The notes: a model not told the origin generated them from the letters alone. DNA of 64,000 nucleotides from Bradyrhizobium sp. LLZ17 (GCF_041200145.1 NZ_CP165734.1:6801001-6865000), one strand, 5' to 3'. Shown: positions 32,429-41,868, numbered from the stretch's first letter. Translations and numbers: made by a program.

Positions 32429-34228
32429 ATGACCACTCTGTCCAAACGGCCCGCGGCGATCCGCGTGGTGCTGCCGTTCGTATTCCGGCACTGGCTCAAG
32501 CAGCCGGGGCGTACGCTCGTCGTTGCCGGCAGCCTGTTAGGGGCGACCGTGGCCGACCTGTTCATGCCGGTGTTCTCGGGGCACCTGATCGATGCGCTGA
32601 CGCGCGGCCCGTCCGATCCCGAGGCGCGTCACGCGGCGCTGATCGCGTTGGGCGGCATCGTCGTCCTCGGCGCGGCCTCGATGGTGCTGCGGCTGACCGG
32701 GCTCCAGGTGATCGTGCCGTTCACGCTCAAGATCATGTCCGATGTGGCGCAGGATGCCTTCATGCGTGTCCAGCGCTTCTCGACCGATTGGCACGCCAAT
32801 TCGTTCGCAGGCTCCACGGTGCGCAAGGTCACCCGCGGCATGTGGGCGCTCGACCTGTTGAACGACACCATCCTGCTGGCGCTACTGCCTTCGCTGTTCG
32901 TGCTGGTCGGCTCGATGATCCTGCTCGGCGTGCACTGGGCCTCGCTCGGCGCGGTGATCGCGCTCGGCGCGGCGACCTATGTCATCACGACGGTGCTGTT
33001 CTCGACGCGCTACATCGCGCCGGCCGCTCGAGTCTCCAATGCCTGGGACACCAAGGTCGGCGGCACGCTGGCGGATGCGCTGACCTGCAATGCGGTGGTG
33101 AAATCGTTCGGTGCCGAAGCGCGCGAGGATGCGCGGCTTGCACGCGTGATCAAGCGATGGCGCGTGCGGGTGCGGCGAACCTGGTTGCGCTACAACTACA
33201 CCGCCATGACGCAGCTCTCGCTGTTGTTGTGCCTGCGGGGGTCGGTGATCGGCGGATCGGTGCTGCTGTGGATGTCCGGGCATGCCTCGCCCGGCGACGT
33301 CACCTATGTGCTGACCAGCTACTACGTCATCCACGCTTACTTGCGCGATGTCGGCATGCACATCAACAACCTCCAGCGCTCGGTCAACGACATGGAGGAG
33401 CTGGTGGCGATCCATGACGAGCCGATCGGCATCGCCGATGCCGCCGGGGCGCGGCCGATCGCGATCGTTGGCGGCGAGATCGTGTTCGACGACGTCACGT
33501 TCCACTATGGCGGCCATCGCGCGCCGCTGTACGACGGGCTGTCGGTGAGGATCCGTGCCGGCGAGCGCGTCGGCCTGGTCGGCCGCTCCGGCTCCGGCAA
33601 GACGGCTTTCGTCAAGCTGGTGCAGCGGCTCTATGACGTCAGCGGCGGCCGCGTCCTGATCGACGGGCAGGACATCGCCAAGGCCACGCAGCAATCGCTG
33701 CGCAGCCAGATCGCGATCGTGCAGCAGGACCCGATCCTGTTTCACCGCTCGCTCGCCGAGAACATCGCCTATGGCCGGCCTGGTGCCAGCCTGGAGGCGA
33801 TCGAGCAGGCGGCGCGGCTCGCCAATGCGCACGACTTCATCCTGCGTCTGCCGAAGGGCTACGGCACGCTGGTCGGCGAGCGCGGCGTCAAACTGTCCGG
33901 CGGCGAGCGGCAGCGTGTGGCGCTGGCGCGTGCTTTCCTGGCGGATGCGCCGGTGCTGATCCTGGACGAGGCGACGTCGAGCCTCGATTCGGAATCGGAG
34001 GCGCTGATCCAGCAGGCCATGGAGCGGCTGATGAAAGGCCGCACCTCGATCGTGATCGCGCACCGGCTGTCGACGGTACGCAGCCTCGATCGCATCCTGG
34101 TGTTCGACCGCGGCGAGATCGTCGAGCAGGGCACGCACGGCCTGCTCGCGGCCAAACCGAGCGGCATCTATCGCAGCCTGTTCGAGCGCCAGGTGGTGGA
34201 GCTCGGGCATATCGCAGCAGCGGAATGA
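32429..34228 (+). CDS. ABC exporter, fused permease and ATPase
   Basis: A 599-residue half-transporter: six membrane helices (about residues 20-320) then an ATPase domain. Walker A is GRSGSGKTA, the Q-loop IVQQDPILF, the signature LSGGERQRVALARA, Walker B VLILDEATSSLD and the H-loop IAHRLST. It works as a dimer to export lipids, peptides or drugs (MsbA/LmrA-type). The frame extends upstream to 32351, but the family match begins at MTTLSKRPAAIR, so I use ATG 32429. The MATE gene follows at 61 bp. Confidence 0.9.
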   Translation: MTTLSKRPAAIRVVLPFVFRHWLKQPGRTLVVAGSLLGATVADLFMPVFSGHLIDALTRGPSDPEARHAALIALGGIVVLGAASMVLRLTGLQVIVPFTLKIMSDVAQDAFMRVQRFSTDWHANSFAGSTVRKVTRGMWALDLLNDTILLALLPSLFVLVGSMILLGVHWASLGAVIALGAATYVITTVLFSTRYIAPAARVSNAWDTKVGGTLADALTCNAVVKSFGAEAREDARLARVIKRWRVRVRRTWLRYNYTAMTQLSLLLCLRGSVIGGSVLLWMSGHASPGDVTYVLTSYYVIHAYLRDVGMHINNLQRSVNDMEELVAIHDEPIGIADAAGARPIAIVGGEIVFDDVTFHYGGHRAPLYDGLSVRIRAGERVGLVGRSGSGKTAFVKLVQRLYDVSGGRVLIDGQDIAKATQQSLRSQIAIVQQDPILFHRSLAENIAYGRPGASLEAIEQAARLANAHDFILRLPKGYGTLVGERGVKLSGGERQRVALARAFLADAPVLILDEATSSLDSESEALIQQAMERLMKGRTSIVIAHRLSTVRSLDRILVFDRGEIVEQGTHGLLAAKPSGIYRSLFERQVVELGHIAAAE

Positions 34229-34289
34229 AAAATGGCGCGTGGCCGACGGAGCAGTCTCCGGAAAGCCACGCCGCCAGGAATGGACTGAC

Positions 34290-35693
34290 ATGAAAGACCT
34301 GACACGCGGCTCCATCGTGAGCCACATCCTGCACATGGCGCCCCCGATCATGGTCGGCATGGTCACGATCATGATCTGCCAGCTCGTCGATCTCTACTTC
34401 GTCTCCGGATTGGGCGATGCCGCGGTTGCGGGGGTCGCCGGGGCCGGCAATGCGGGATTTCTCGTCAACGCACTGATGCAGGTGCTCGGCGTCGGCGCGG
34501 TGGCGCTGATCGCGCACGCCGTCGGACGCAAGGACCGCGACGATGCGAACCTGATCTTCAATCAGGCGATCGTGCTGTCCGTGGTGTTCGGCGTGTTGAC
34601 CCTGGTCGCGGGTGCCGCGCTGTCGCGGCTCTACATGCGTTCGATCGCCGCGGACCAGGCCACGATCGAGGCCGGGACCACTTATCTGTTGTGGTTCATG
34701 CCGGCTCTCGCGCTGCAATTCGCGACCCAGGTGATGGCATCCGCGCTACGGGCCACCGGCATCGTGCGGCCCGCGATGATGGTGCAGGCGCTTGCCGTCG
34801 GCCTCAACATCGCGCTGGCGCCGGTCCTGATCATGGGCTGGGGCACCGGCTATCCGCTCGGCGTTGCCGGTGCGGGGCTGGCAAGTTCGATCGCGGTGCT
34901 GATCGGCGTTGCGATGCTGCTCGCGTATTTCCGCAAGGTCGAGCGCTACGTCGCGTTCAATCCGGCGCAGTGGCGCCCGCAGCTACGCCATCTGAAGCGC
35001 ATCCTCAATGTCGGTCTGCCCGCCGGCGGCGAGTTCGCGATGATGTTCATCTTCATGGCGGTGGTCTATTACGTGCTGCGCGATTTCGGCGCAGCGGCGC
35101 AGGCGGGTTTCGGGATCGGGCAGCGCGTCCTCGGCCTGATCCAGATGCCCGCGCTTGCGGTTGCGCTCGCCGCCGGGCCGATCGCTGGCCAGAACGTGGG
35201 TGCCGGCAATAGCGCGCGCGTGCGGGAAACCTTCGTCAAGGCCGCGCTGATCGCCAGCGGTGTGATGATCGGCTTCCTCTGCGTTGCGCAGTTCAAGCCG
35301 GAGCTCTTGCTCGCCGGCTTCTCGAACGACCGGGAAACCATGGCGATCGCCTTCCTGTTCCTGCGGATCATCTCGCTCAACATGGTGGCCCAGGGCCTGA
35401 TCTTCACCTGCTCGAGCATGTTCCAGGGCCTCGGCAACACCAAGCCGGTGCTGTGGAGCTCGGCAACGCGCGTATTCACCTACTCGCTGCCTGCCCTCTG
35501 GCTCTCGACGCGGCCGGGCTTTCGGATGGAGCACGTCTGGTACCTGTCGCTCGCGGCGACCACGTTGCAGGCGTCTCTCAGCTTGTGGCTGCTGCGCCGC
35601 GAATTCAGGAAGCAGTTGGGGCGTCCGAAAGAGAAAGTTGCAGAACCGGCGAGCCCTGAGCCCGTCGTGCCGCTCGCACGTGAGCCCGCGTAA
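34290..35693 (+). CDS. MATE family efflux transporter
   Basis: A 467-residue protein with about 12 membrane helices in two MatE halves (first half from IVSHILHMAPPIMVGMVTIMICQLVDLYFVSGLGD, second from RHLKRILNVGLPAGGEFAMMFIFM). It exchanges Na or H ions for cationic drugs or metabolites. ATG 34290 matches the family start MKDLTRGSI; a GTG at 34239 would add 17 residues without similarity. It lies downstream of the ABC exporter on the same strand and probably shares its transcript. Confidence 0.9.
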   Translation: MKDLTRGSIVSHILHMAPPIMVGMVTIMICQLVDLYFVSGLGDAAVAGVAGAGNAGFLVNALMQVLGVGAVALIAHAVGRKDRDDANLIFNQAIVLSVVFGVLTLVAGAALSRLYMRSIAADQATIEAGTTYLLWFMPALALQFATQVMASALRATGIVRPAMMVQALAVGLNIALAPVLIMGWGTGYPLGVAGAGLASSIAVLIGVAMLLAYFRKVERYVAFNPAQWRPQLRHLKRILNVGLPAGGEFAMMFIFMAVVYYVLRDFGAAAQAGFGIGQRVLGLIQMPALAVALAAGPIAGQNVGAGNSARVRETFVKAALIASGVMIGFLCVAQFKPELLLAGFSNDRETMAIAFLFLRIISLNMVAQGLIFTCSSMFQGLGNTKPVLWSSATRVFTYSLPALWLSTRPGFRMEHVWYLSLAATTLQASLSLWLLRREFRKQLGRPKEKVAEPASPEPVVPLAREPA

Positions 35694-35714
35694 CGACAGC
35701 ATGTTTCATCCCAG

Positions 35715-35740
35715 CAGCTCCGGCTCATTTGCCGGGGCTG
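35715..35740. terminator. Hairpin between convergent genes
   Basis: CAGCTCCGGC and GCCGGGGCTG form a 10-bp stem (one G-T pair) with a 6-nt loop, between the MATE and TauE/SafE stops. Neither side has a strong T tract. Confidence 0.4.
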
Positions 35741-35750
35741 TCAGGTGTCG

Positions 35751-36497
35751 CTAGAGCGTACTGATACTGTTCCAGACGAGGCCGACGCCCGACAGGAACA
35801 GGAGGCCGAGCACGACGTCGCCAAAATGCTTGTCGCTCAGCGCGTGATAGACGCGCGCGCCGGCCCATGCGCCGATCAGCGTGCCGGGAAAGGCGACCAG
35901 CGCGAGCCACACCACCTTCAGCGCGACCAGGCCCGACGTCGTCTGCAACACCAACGCGGCCGCGAGCACCGTGAAATTGAAGAGCTGGAAGATGCCGCGC
36001 CGCTCGTGCTTGTTCCAGCCGCGGATGTTGGCCCACAGGATCGGCAGCGGCCCGGACAATCCGGCAAGGCCGCCCAAGATGCCGCCGGCAAAGCCGATCG
36101 CGCCGTCGGCGATGCGGCCGCCGAACTTGATGGCGAGCGGCTTCTTGTTCAGATAGAGCGCGGTCGAGAAGATCAGCAGTAGCACGCCGACGCTCAGCTT
36201 GAAGATCTTTGGATCGGCGGAAGCCACCATCATGGTGCCCAGCGGCACGCCGACCAGCCCGCCGATCAGGAACGGCCAGACCAGCGAGAGGTCAAAGCTC
36301 TTCCACATCGACGGCAACGTCGAGGTCTGTGCGATCACCGAGCAGATCAGCACCAGCGGCACCGCGAGCGAGGGCGGCAGCACGTATAGCCAGATGCCGA
36401 GCGCCATCAGCGCCGTGCCGAATCCGGCCAGCCCCGAGACGAAGCCGCCGGCCAGCGCGCCGAACAGCAGCAGCGCGTAGTTGGACGTGTCCACCAA
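35751..36497 (-). CDS. TauE/SafE family sulfite exporter-like permease
   Basis: A 248-residue inner-membrane protein with about eight hydrophobic helices and the family's two-fold pattern (GALAGGFVSGLAGFGTALMALGIW near the N-terminus and GFAGGILGGLAGLSGPLPILWAN in the middle). TauE/SafE members move sulfite, sulfoacetate or other small organosulfur or organic anions. It is transcribed towards the MATE gene. Substrate is unknown. Confidence 0.9.
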   Translation of the reverse strand: MVDTSNYALLLFGALAGGFVSGLAGFGTALMALGIWLYVLPPSLAVPLVLICSVIAQTSTLPSMWKSFDLSLVWPFLIGGLVGVPLGTMMVASADPKIFKLSVGVLLLIFSTALYLNKKPLAIKFGGRIADGAIGFAGGILGGLAGLSGPLPILWANIRGWNKHERRGIFQLFNFTVLAAALVLQTTSGLVALKVVWLALVAFPGTLIGAWAGARVYHALSDKHFGDVVLGLLFLSGVGLVWNSISTL

Positions 36498-36645
36498 TCA
36501 ATCCCTGTCGTTACCGGCCATCGCGAACGGTTGATCGCCGTCTGCGGCATAGCACGGCGGCGGCGGGGAGCGTCAATTCAGTGCTATCCGTCGCCGCGTG
36601 CCTGCAGTGCGCTCCCGCCACCCGTATCAGCATCAACGAATTCTG

Positions 36646-38016
36646 CTACACGATCTGCCTCGTGTCGGCGGGCCTGTGCAGCGCGCTGACGAGGATGCGC
36701 AGCGCCTCCGTCAATTCCGGTCGGTTGCGCGCCGCGCCGAGCGAGACACGCGCCGCATGGGGCGGTATTCCGTCGACTGCGAAGGCATCGCCGGCAACGA
36801 CCGCGAGCCCATTTCGCAACAGATGCGCCGCGACGTCGGGCCGCCCATCGGGTAGTGTGAGCCAGAGATGATGGGCGGTTGGCTTGGCCAGGAACTGAAA
36901 GCCCTTCAGCGCGCGCTGCGCCAGTTGCTGGCGCCCGACGGCCTCGTTGCGGATGGCGGCGATAATGCGATCGGCGATGCCGTTCTCCAGCCAGTGCGTC
37001 ACCAGCGCGACCATCAGCGGCGGCGGCATCTGCACATTGGCTTGCAGATAGCCGCGCATCTCCTGCTGCGAATGGCTGTCGGGCGTCAGCAGATAGGCGA
37101 CACGCAACGCCGGCGCGATGCATTTCGACAGCGTGGTCGCCAGATATGTCCGCTCCGGAATGAGATTGGCGATTGGCGACGCCGCGCGATCGAGCAGCCC
37201 ATAGGCGTCGTCCTCGATCAGCAAAGTGCCGGCATCGCGGATGATCTTCGCGATCGCGCCACGCCGCCCGGCGGAGAGCGTCGCTGTGGTCGGATTGTGC
37301 AGGGTCGGAATGAGGTAGACGGCCTTTGGCTTGTGCGTGCGACAGGCCTTTGCCAGTGCGTCGGGAACAATGCCGCCCTCATCCATGGCCACGCCGACGA
37401 GCTTGACGCCGAGCCGCGCGGCGGCAGCCTTGATGCCGGGAAAGGTGAGCGCTTCCGTCAGCACGACATCGCCGGGCCGCGCGAGATCGGCGAGCAGGTT
37501 GAACAGAATCGTCTGTGCGCCCGGAAAGATCACGAGCCGGTCGGCATGCGCATGCGGAACGCGGGCGCGCAGCCATCGCGCCGCGACCTCGCGCTCATGT
37601 ACGCTGCCGCCGGGCGGCTGGTAGTTGAGATACGCCGTCAGGCCCGATTGCGCGCGGATCGCCTCCAAACCGGTCATGATGCGCTCGTCGAGCTGCGCCT
37701 CCAGCGGATGCGGCGGCACGTTCATCGAGAGGTCGATCGCGACGGGATGCGGCAGATCGACCGCGCGGCGGGCGCTGGTCTCGGACACAAACGATCCCTG
37801 GCCGACGCGGGCCTCCATGATGCCGCGGCGCCGCGCCTCGGTGTAGGCGCGCGTCACAGTGGTGAGGTCGATGCCGAGGGCTTTTGCCAGTGCGCGCTGG
37901 GTCGGCAATTGTTGTCCGCGCACCAGCCGGCCGGCGGCGATGTCGGCCTCCATGGCCTCGACGATGCGCTGGTAGCGCGGCCCGCTCAGCTCCGAGATTG
38001 TAGGGGTCCAATCCAT
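36646..38016 (-). CDS. MocR/PdxR-type GntR regulator with aminotransferase domain
   Basis: A 456-residue regulator that fuses a GntR-type winged helix (about residues 12-80, RGQQLPTQRALAKALGIDLTTVTRAYTEARRRG) to a fold-type I aminotransferase domain that binds PLP. The PLP lysine lies in TTLSKCIAPALRVAYL, with the AYGLLD region giving the Asp/Tyr contacts. ATG 38016 (MDWTPTISEL) is chosen; upstream codons in frame belong to the neighbouring gene's region. It is divergent from the DUF983 gene, and a direct repeat in the 78-bp gap is its likely site. Confidence 0.88.
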   Translation of the reverse strand: MDWTPTISELSGPRYQRIVEAMEADIAAGRLVRGQQLPTQRALAKALGIDLTTVTRAYTEARRRGIMEARVGQGSFVSETSARRAVDLPHPVAIDLSMNVPPHPLEAQLDERIMTGLEAIRAQSGLTAYLNYQPPGGSVHEREVAARWLRARVPHAHADRLVIFPGAQTILFNLLADLARPGDVVLTEALTFPGIKAAAARLGVKLVGVAMDEGGIVPDALAKACRTHKPKAVYLIPTLHNPTTATLSAGRRGAIAKIIRDAGTLLIEDDAYGLLDRAASPIANLIPERTYLATTLSKCIAPALRVAYLLTPDSHSQQEMRGYLQANVQMPPPLMVALVTHWLENGIADRIIAAIRNEAVGRQQLAQRALKGFQFLAKPTAHHLWLTLPDGRPDVAAHLLRNGLAVVAGDAFAVDGIPPHAARVSLGAARNRPELTEALRILVSALHRPADTRQIV

Positions 38017-38040
38017 GCAATTTAAGCCGTATCGTTTGAA

Positions 38041-38070
38041 TGTATGGATGCAAGATATTATTGTACGGAT
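38041..38070. promoter_or_regulatory. Direct repeat, candidate MocR operator
   Basis: TGTATGGAT at 38041 and TGTACGGAT at 38062 start 21 bp apart, two helical turns, and each is followed within a few bases by GCAA. MocR-type regulators commonly bind direct repeats of this spacing near their own promoters. Confidence 0.5.
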
Positions 38071-38094
38071 CGTGCAAAAGGAAGAGGTGTGGCC

Positions 38095-38527
38095 ATGGCG
38101 ACGGTCTCTCTGGCAAAGGCGATGTGGCGCGGCTTTCGCGGCAAGTGCCCGAACTGCGGCGAAGGGCACGCGTTCGGCCGCTTCCTGAAGGTGGCCGATA
38201 GCTGCGACCATTGCGGCGAGGAGCTGTTTCACCAGCGCGCCGACGACTTTCCCGCCTATCTCGTGATGGTCGTGGTTGGCCACCTCGTGGTGCCGGCGAT
38301 CCTCGCGGTCGAGACTGCTTATGCGCCGGCCGTCTGGCTGCAGCTTGCGGTGTGGCTCCCGGTGACGCTGTTTGCCTCGCTCGCGCTGCTGCAACCGACC
38401 AAGGGCGCGCGCGATCGTCGGGCTGCAATGGCAGATCGGCATGCATGGCTTCGAAGCGAGCAAGCTGCGGCGTGAGGCCGGCCTGCTTGCGCCGGTTCTA
38501 GTGAAGGCGCAGACGCGCGCGGCGTAA
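38095..38527 (+). pseudogene. DUF983 membrane protein, frameshifted in a GC repeat
   Basis: Residues 1-103 read normally: a zinc-ribbon-like N-terminus (CPNCGEGHAF, CDHCGEELFH), then DDFPAYLVMVVVGHLVVPAIL and a second membrane helix to LQPTKGA. After a GCGCGCGC tract at about 38406-38413 the frame runs off to a stop at 38475, whereas the family C-terminus (IVGLQWQIGMHGFEASKLRR) continues in another frame to TAA 38527. Four extra bases (two GC units) explain it. ATG 38095 is preceded by GAAGAGGTG. It is divergent from the MocR gene. Confidence 0.75.
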
Positions 38528-38581
38528 GCAACGTTTACATCCCGGGCTCGGCCGCTACACTCCATCGCATCAACAAAAGCG

Positions 38582-39307
38582 ATGGAAACGCCGATGACCG
38601 CACGCTCGAAGACCTTCCTGCTCTGTCACGGTGCGTGGTCCGGCGGATGGTCCTGGAAGAAGATGCATCCGCTGATGGCGCAGGTCGGGCACCGCCTGGT
38701 CACGCCGACCTATACCGGGCTCGGTGAGCGCGCGCATCTCGCAGGTCCAGCGATCGATCTCGATACCCATATCCAGGACATCCTCAACGTCATCAAGTTC
38801 GAGGACCTCCGCGACCTCGTGCTGCTCGGCCACAGCTATGGCGGCATGGTCGCCACGGGTGTTGCCGATCGCGCGCGAGAGCGCATCACGCAACTGATTT
38901 ATCTCGACGCCTTCGTGCCGCGCGACGGCCAGTCGCTGTTTGATCTCAATGAAGGCGGGCGTGAGCCGATGCGCAAGGCAGCAAGCTCGGGTGACGGCTA
39001 TCGCATTCCGCCGAACCCGCCGCCGCCGGATACGCCGCAAGCCGATCTCGACTGGCTCAATGCGCGCCGCGTGGCCATGCCGATCAAATGTTTCGAGACG
39101 AGACTGAAGCTCGAACACGGCGAGCCGGCGATGCCGCGCAGCTACATCTACTGCAAGCGCATTCCACCGGGCGATGTGTTCGGGCAGTTCGCCAAAAGGA
39201 CCAAGAACGAAGATGGCTGGCGCTATGTCGAGCTGGAAGCCAGTCATGCGCCGAATGTTACCGCGCCGGAGGCGCTGATGGGCGTGTTGAGCGAGATCGT
39301 CGGCTGA
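38582..39307 (+). CDS. Alpha/beta hydrolase
   Basis: A 241-residue hydrolase with the oxyanion region LLCHGAWSGGWSW at the N-terminus, the nucleophile elbow GHSYGGMV (Ser at about residue 92), an acid residue region YLDAFVPRDGQS and the catalytic His in EASHAPNVTAPE near the C-terminus. This resembles the esterase/hydroxynitrile-lyase-like group used on aromatic or plant esters. A second Met four codons in (38594) is an equally possible start. No genes of a pathway surround it. Confidence 0.88.
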   Translation: METPMTARSKTFLLCHGAWSGGWSWKKMHPLMAQVGHRLVTPTYTGLGERAHLAGPAIDLDTHIQDILNVIKFEDLRDLVLLGHSYGGMVATGVADRARERITQLIYLDAFVPRDGQSLFDLNEGGREPMRKAASSGDGYRIPPNPPPPDTPQADLDWLNARRVAMPIKCFETRLKLEHGEPAMPRSYIYCKRIPPGDVFGQFAKRTKNEDGWRYVELEASHAPNVTAPEALMGVLSEIVG

Positions 39308-39313
39308 CTCACA

Positions 39314-39420
39314 GCCGTCATTCCGGGGCGTGCGCAGCACGAACCCGGAATCCATCAGGCGGCAGAGTCGGTGGACGAATGGATTCCCGGTTCTCGCTTC
39401 GCGAGCCCCGGAATGACGGC
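39314..39420. repeat. Palindromic element, family C, copy 2
   Basis: Opens GCCGTCATTCCGGGGCG and closes GCCCCGGAATGACGGC, giving long terminal inverted repeats; the inner parts include CACGAACCCGGAATCCAT and a matching ATGGATTCCCGGTTCTCG. Confidence 0.83.
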
Positions 39421-39436
39421 GGTGGTCTAAAATGGT

Positions 39437-39468
39437 GAGGGGCCCGGCACGTTAGCGCCGAACCCCTC
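39437..39468 (-). terminator. Long GC hairpin between the hydrolase gene and rnpB
   Basis: A 14-bp stem with a few G-T pairs, GAGGGGCCCGGCAC against GCGCCGAACCCCTC, with a 4-nt loop. On the minus strand ATTTTAG follows, so it can end the rnpB precursor; on the plus strand it may end the hydrolase transcript. Confidence 0.55.
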
Positions 39469-39487
39469 GTTGCTTCCTTAGCAAGAC

Positions 39488-39532
39488 GCGTTTTCTTCAC
39501 GCGAACCGGAAAACCACTTCGCGCGAAAACGC
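39488..39532. repeat. Dispersed GCGTTTTC palindrome, family F
   Basis: GCGTTTTCTTCACGCGAACC pairs at its ends with CGCGCGAAAACGC. From memory this sequence recurs in Bradyrhizobium intergenic regions; only one copy is in this window. It abuts the 3' end of rnpB. Confidence 0.55.
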
Positions 39533-39540
39533 TTTAGAGT

Positions 39541-40022
39541 ATCAGCCGGCCTGTAAGCCGGGTTCTGTAGGGCACCGCCTGCTTGCGCCGGCGATACGTG
39601 ACGGCCATTCCTCTGGGACCATGTTTGCACATGGCCTCGAGCAACCTACCCGGACGGCGGGCCTGACATCGCCCCGCGGCGTTATCGCTTGCGCGATCGG
39701 CCCGCATTTGCCGTCCCTATTCGGTTTTGCTCCCGGTGGGGTTTACCATGCCGGCTCCGTTGCCGAAGCCGCGGTGCGCTCTTACCGCACCTTTTCACCC
39801 TTACCCGCCTGCGCAGCTTGCGCTGCTTCGGCGTGGCGAGCCCGAGGGCCTGTCACGCCATGGCCCCGAAGGGGCGAAGGCGGGCGGTTCGTTCTCTGTG
39901 GCACTTTCCCTGAGGTCACCCTCGCCGGACGTTATCCGGCACCGCATGTCAAGGGAGCCCGGACTTTCCTCCCCGGCGGCCTTTCGGCACTTGCAGGGGC
40001 GGCCGTCCGGCCGACTGACGGC
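39541..40022 (-). ncRNA. rnpB: RNase P RNA, bacterial type A
   Basis: The catalytic RNA that matures the 5' ends of tRNAs. On the minus strand the 5' part has GGAGGAAAGTCCGGGCTCC (39972-39954), followed by GGCGAGGGTGACC; the 3' half has the conserved TAGGTTGCTCGAGG and CCAGAGGAATGGCC region, and AGAACCCGGCTTACAGGCC near the end. CAGTCGGCC near 40018-40010 pairs with GGCCGGCTG at the 3' end to form helix P1, which sets both ends to within a few bases. At about 480 nt it is longer than the E. coli RNA. Apparent protein frames across it are not genes. Confidence 0.93.
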
Positions 40023-40167
40023 TTACGCATGGGCCATTTGTGACGGTTCCGTCAAGCGGAGATCGCCGCGCACGCGGCCTGCAAATAATTTATCCTGAAG
40101 ATGTCGTCTGGTGTGCACCCCGTTCGACTGGGTGTCGGCGATCCAGCCGAACAACAGGAGCTAAGGA

Positions 40168-40518
40168 ATGCAATATCTGCTGCTGATCTACCGGAACGAA
40201 GCGAAACTGAGCAACATGTCCCCCGCCGACCGTCAGGCGGTGTCGGCGGAGTACGGCGTTTATACGCAGTCCATCATCCAGAGTGGCAACTTCAAGGCCG
40301 GCGACGGACTTCAGCCGACAACGACGGCGACCACCGTGCGCGTGCGCGAAGGAAAGACCCTGACGACCGACGGCCCATTTGCGGAGACCCGCGAACAGCT
40401 CGGCGGCTATTATCTGGTCGAGGCCAAGGATCTCGACACTGCCATTGCCCTGGCTGCGCGGATTCCCGAAGCCAGGGAAGGGTCGATCGAGGTCAGGCCG
40501 GTCATGATCTACAAGTGA
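40168..40518 (+). CDS. YciI/DGPF domain protein
   Basis: A 116-residue protein of the YCII-related family, a ferredoxin-like fold. It starts [14 protein letters not shown] and carries the [19 protein letters not shown] motif that gives the DGPF name. AGGAGCTAAGGA directly precedes the ATG. Its stop overlaps the sigma-factor start by 4 nt. DGPF proteins are the usual partners of ECF42 sigma factors; whether they are regulators, targets or enzymes is not settled. Confidence 0.9.
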   Translation: MQYLLLIYRNEAKLSNMSPADRQAVSAEYGVYTQSIIQSGNFKAGDGLQPTTTATTVRVREGKTLTTDGPFAETREQLGGYYLVEAKDLDTAIALAARIPEAREGSIEVRPVMIYK

Positions 40519-41750
40519 TCTCTCCTGCCGACATCGAAAAGATCTTCCGCGACGAGGCGGGGCGGGCGCTGGCCACGCTGATCCGCCTCGTCGGTGATTT
40601 CGATCTTGCCGAAGATGCGCTCCAGGACGCCTTTGCCGTCGCGCTGGAGCGCTGGTCGGCGTGCGAGGTCCCCGACAATCCGCGCGCCTGGCTGGTCAAC
40701 GTCGCCCGCAACAAGGCAATCGACCGCATTCGCCGCCAGGTTGCGTTTCGCGCCAGGCAGCAGGCGCTGGTGCACGAGCTCGAGCTCAATGCCCAAGGGC
40801 CCGACGAGCCGGCGGCGACACTCGACGACGATATGCTGCGGCTGATCTTCACCTGCTGCCATCCGGCGTTCGCGGCCGAAGTCCGGGTCGCGCTCACGCT
40901 GCGCACCGTCTGCGGCCTCTCCACAGCGCAGGTGGCGCGCGCGTTCCTCGTCGGCGAGGAGGCGATGGCACAGCGCCTCGTCCGCGCCAAGCAGAAGATC
41001 AGGCTCGCCGGCATTCCCTACGAGGTGCCGGAGCATGCCGCGCTGGCGCCGCGGCTCAACGGCGTGCTCGCCGTGATCTATCTCGTCTTCACCGAAGGTT
41101 ATGTCGCGACCTCAGGCGCGGATTTGATGCGGCCCGATCTCGCGGTCGAGGCGATCAGGCTCGGCCGGTTGCTCGACCGGCTGATGCCGGATCGCGCCGG
41201 GATCAAGGGCCTGCTTGCGTTGATGCTGCTGCACGATGCGCGCCGCGCCGGGCGCGAAACGGCTGCGGGCGACATCGTGCTGCTGGAAGAGCAGGACCGT
41301 TCGCTGTGGGATCGCGCGCAGATCGAGCAGGGATTGCAGTTGGTGGACGACGCGTTGCGCGTGCCCGGCCGGCCGCAGCCCTATGTGGTGCAGGCGGCGA
41401 TTGCCGCGCTGCATGCCCGGGCGCCGAGCTTTGAGCAGACCGATTGGCCGCAGATCGCGGGGCTCTACGAAGTGCTGCTGCGTATCAGTCCGTCGCCGGT
41501 GATCGAGCTCAACCACGCTGCCGCAGTCTCGATGGTCGACGGTCCTGCGCGCGCGCTCGATCTCGTGGATGCCATCGCGGCACGCGGTCGGCTCGATGGC
41601 TACGAGCTGCTGCCGGCGGTGCGCGCGGATTTGTTGCGAAGGCTTGGGCGCAAGGAGGAAGCGCGCGAAGCGTACGCAGCGGCGACCGGGGCGACGCAGT
41701 TGGAGCCGCTGCGGAGGCTGTATGCGCGGCGGGTGAGGGAGATGGACTAG
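40515..41750 (+). CDS. ECF sigma factor of the ECF42 type
   Basis: A 411-residue sigma factor, twice the usual ECF length. Sigma2 lies at about residues 10-80 ([26 protein letters not shown]), sigma4 at about 115-165 ([37 protein letters not shown]), and a long helical C-terminal domain (190-405, with [29 protein letters not shown] and INHAAAV-like TPR repeats) that takes the place of an anti-sigma factor. The start is GTG 40515, overlapping the DGPF gene. It is expected to activate its own pair of genes. Confidence 0.9.
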   Translation: MISPADIEKIFRDEAGRALATLIRLVGDFDLAEDALQDAFAVALERWSACEVPDNPRAWLVNVARNKAIDRIRRQVAFRARQQALVHELELNAQGPDEPAATLDDDMLRLIFTCCHPAFAAEVRVALTLRTVCGLSTAQVARAFLVGEEAMAQRLVRAKQKIRLAGIPYEVPEHAALAPRLNGVLAVIYLVFTEGYVATSGADLMRPDLAVEAIRLGRLLDRLMPDRAGIKGLLALMLLHDARRAGRETAAGDIVLLEEQDRSLWDRAQIEQGLQLVDDALRVPGRPQPYVVQAAIAALHARAPSFEQTDWPQIAGLYEVLLRISPSPVIELNHAAAVSMVDGPARALDLVDAIAARGRLDGYELLPAVRADLLRRLGRKEEAREAYAAATGATQLEPLRRLYARRVREMD

Positions 41751-41762
41751 CGGCCACATCCT

Positions 41763-41850
41763 CCGTCATTGCGAGCGCAGCGAAGCAATCCAGTCTGCCT
41801 CCTCTGAAACAGTCTGGATTGCTTCGTCGCAAGAGCTCCTCGCAATGACG
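41763..41850. repeat. Palindromic element, family D, copy 1
   Basis: CCGTCATTGCGAGCGCAGCG opens and CTCCTCGCAATGACG closes the element; GCAATCCAGTCTG and CAGTCTGGATTGC are inner arms. It separates the sigma-factor stop from the amidase stop. Confidence 0.82.
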
Positions 41851-41868
41851 AGCCTGTGGTTAGCATCG

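Noticed and set aside
38017..38565. Extending the MocR regulator to 38565
   Set aside because: It would run antisense through the DUF983 gene; the GntR domain starts at 38016.
39621..40098. Several open frames at 39.6-40.1 kb
   Set aside because: They run antisense across the RNase P RNA, whose conserved segments explain the sequence.
40101..40514. Extending the ECF sigma factor upstream to 40101
   Set aside because: The extension overlaps the DGPF gene in another frame; the sigma-factor similarity begins at GTG 40515.
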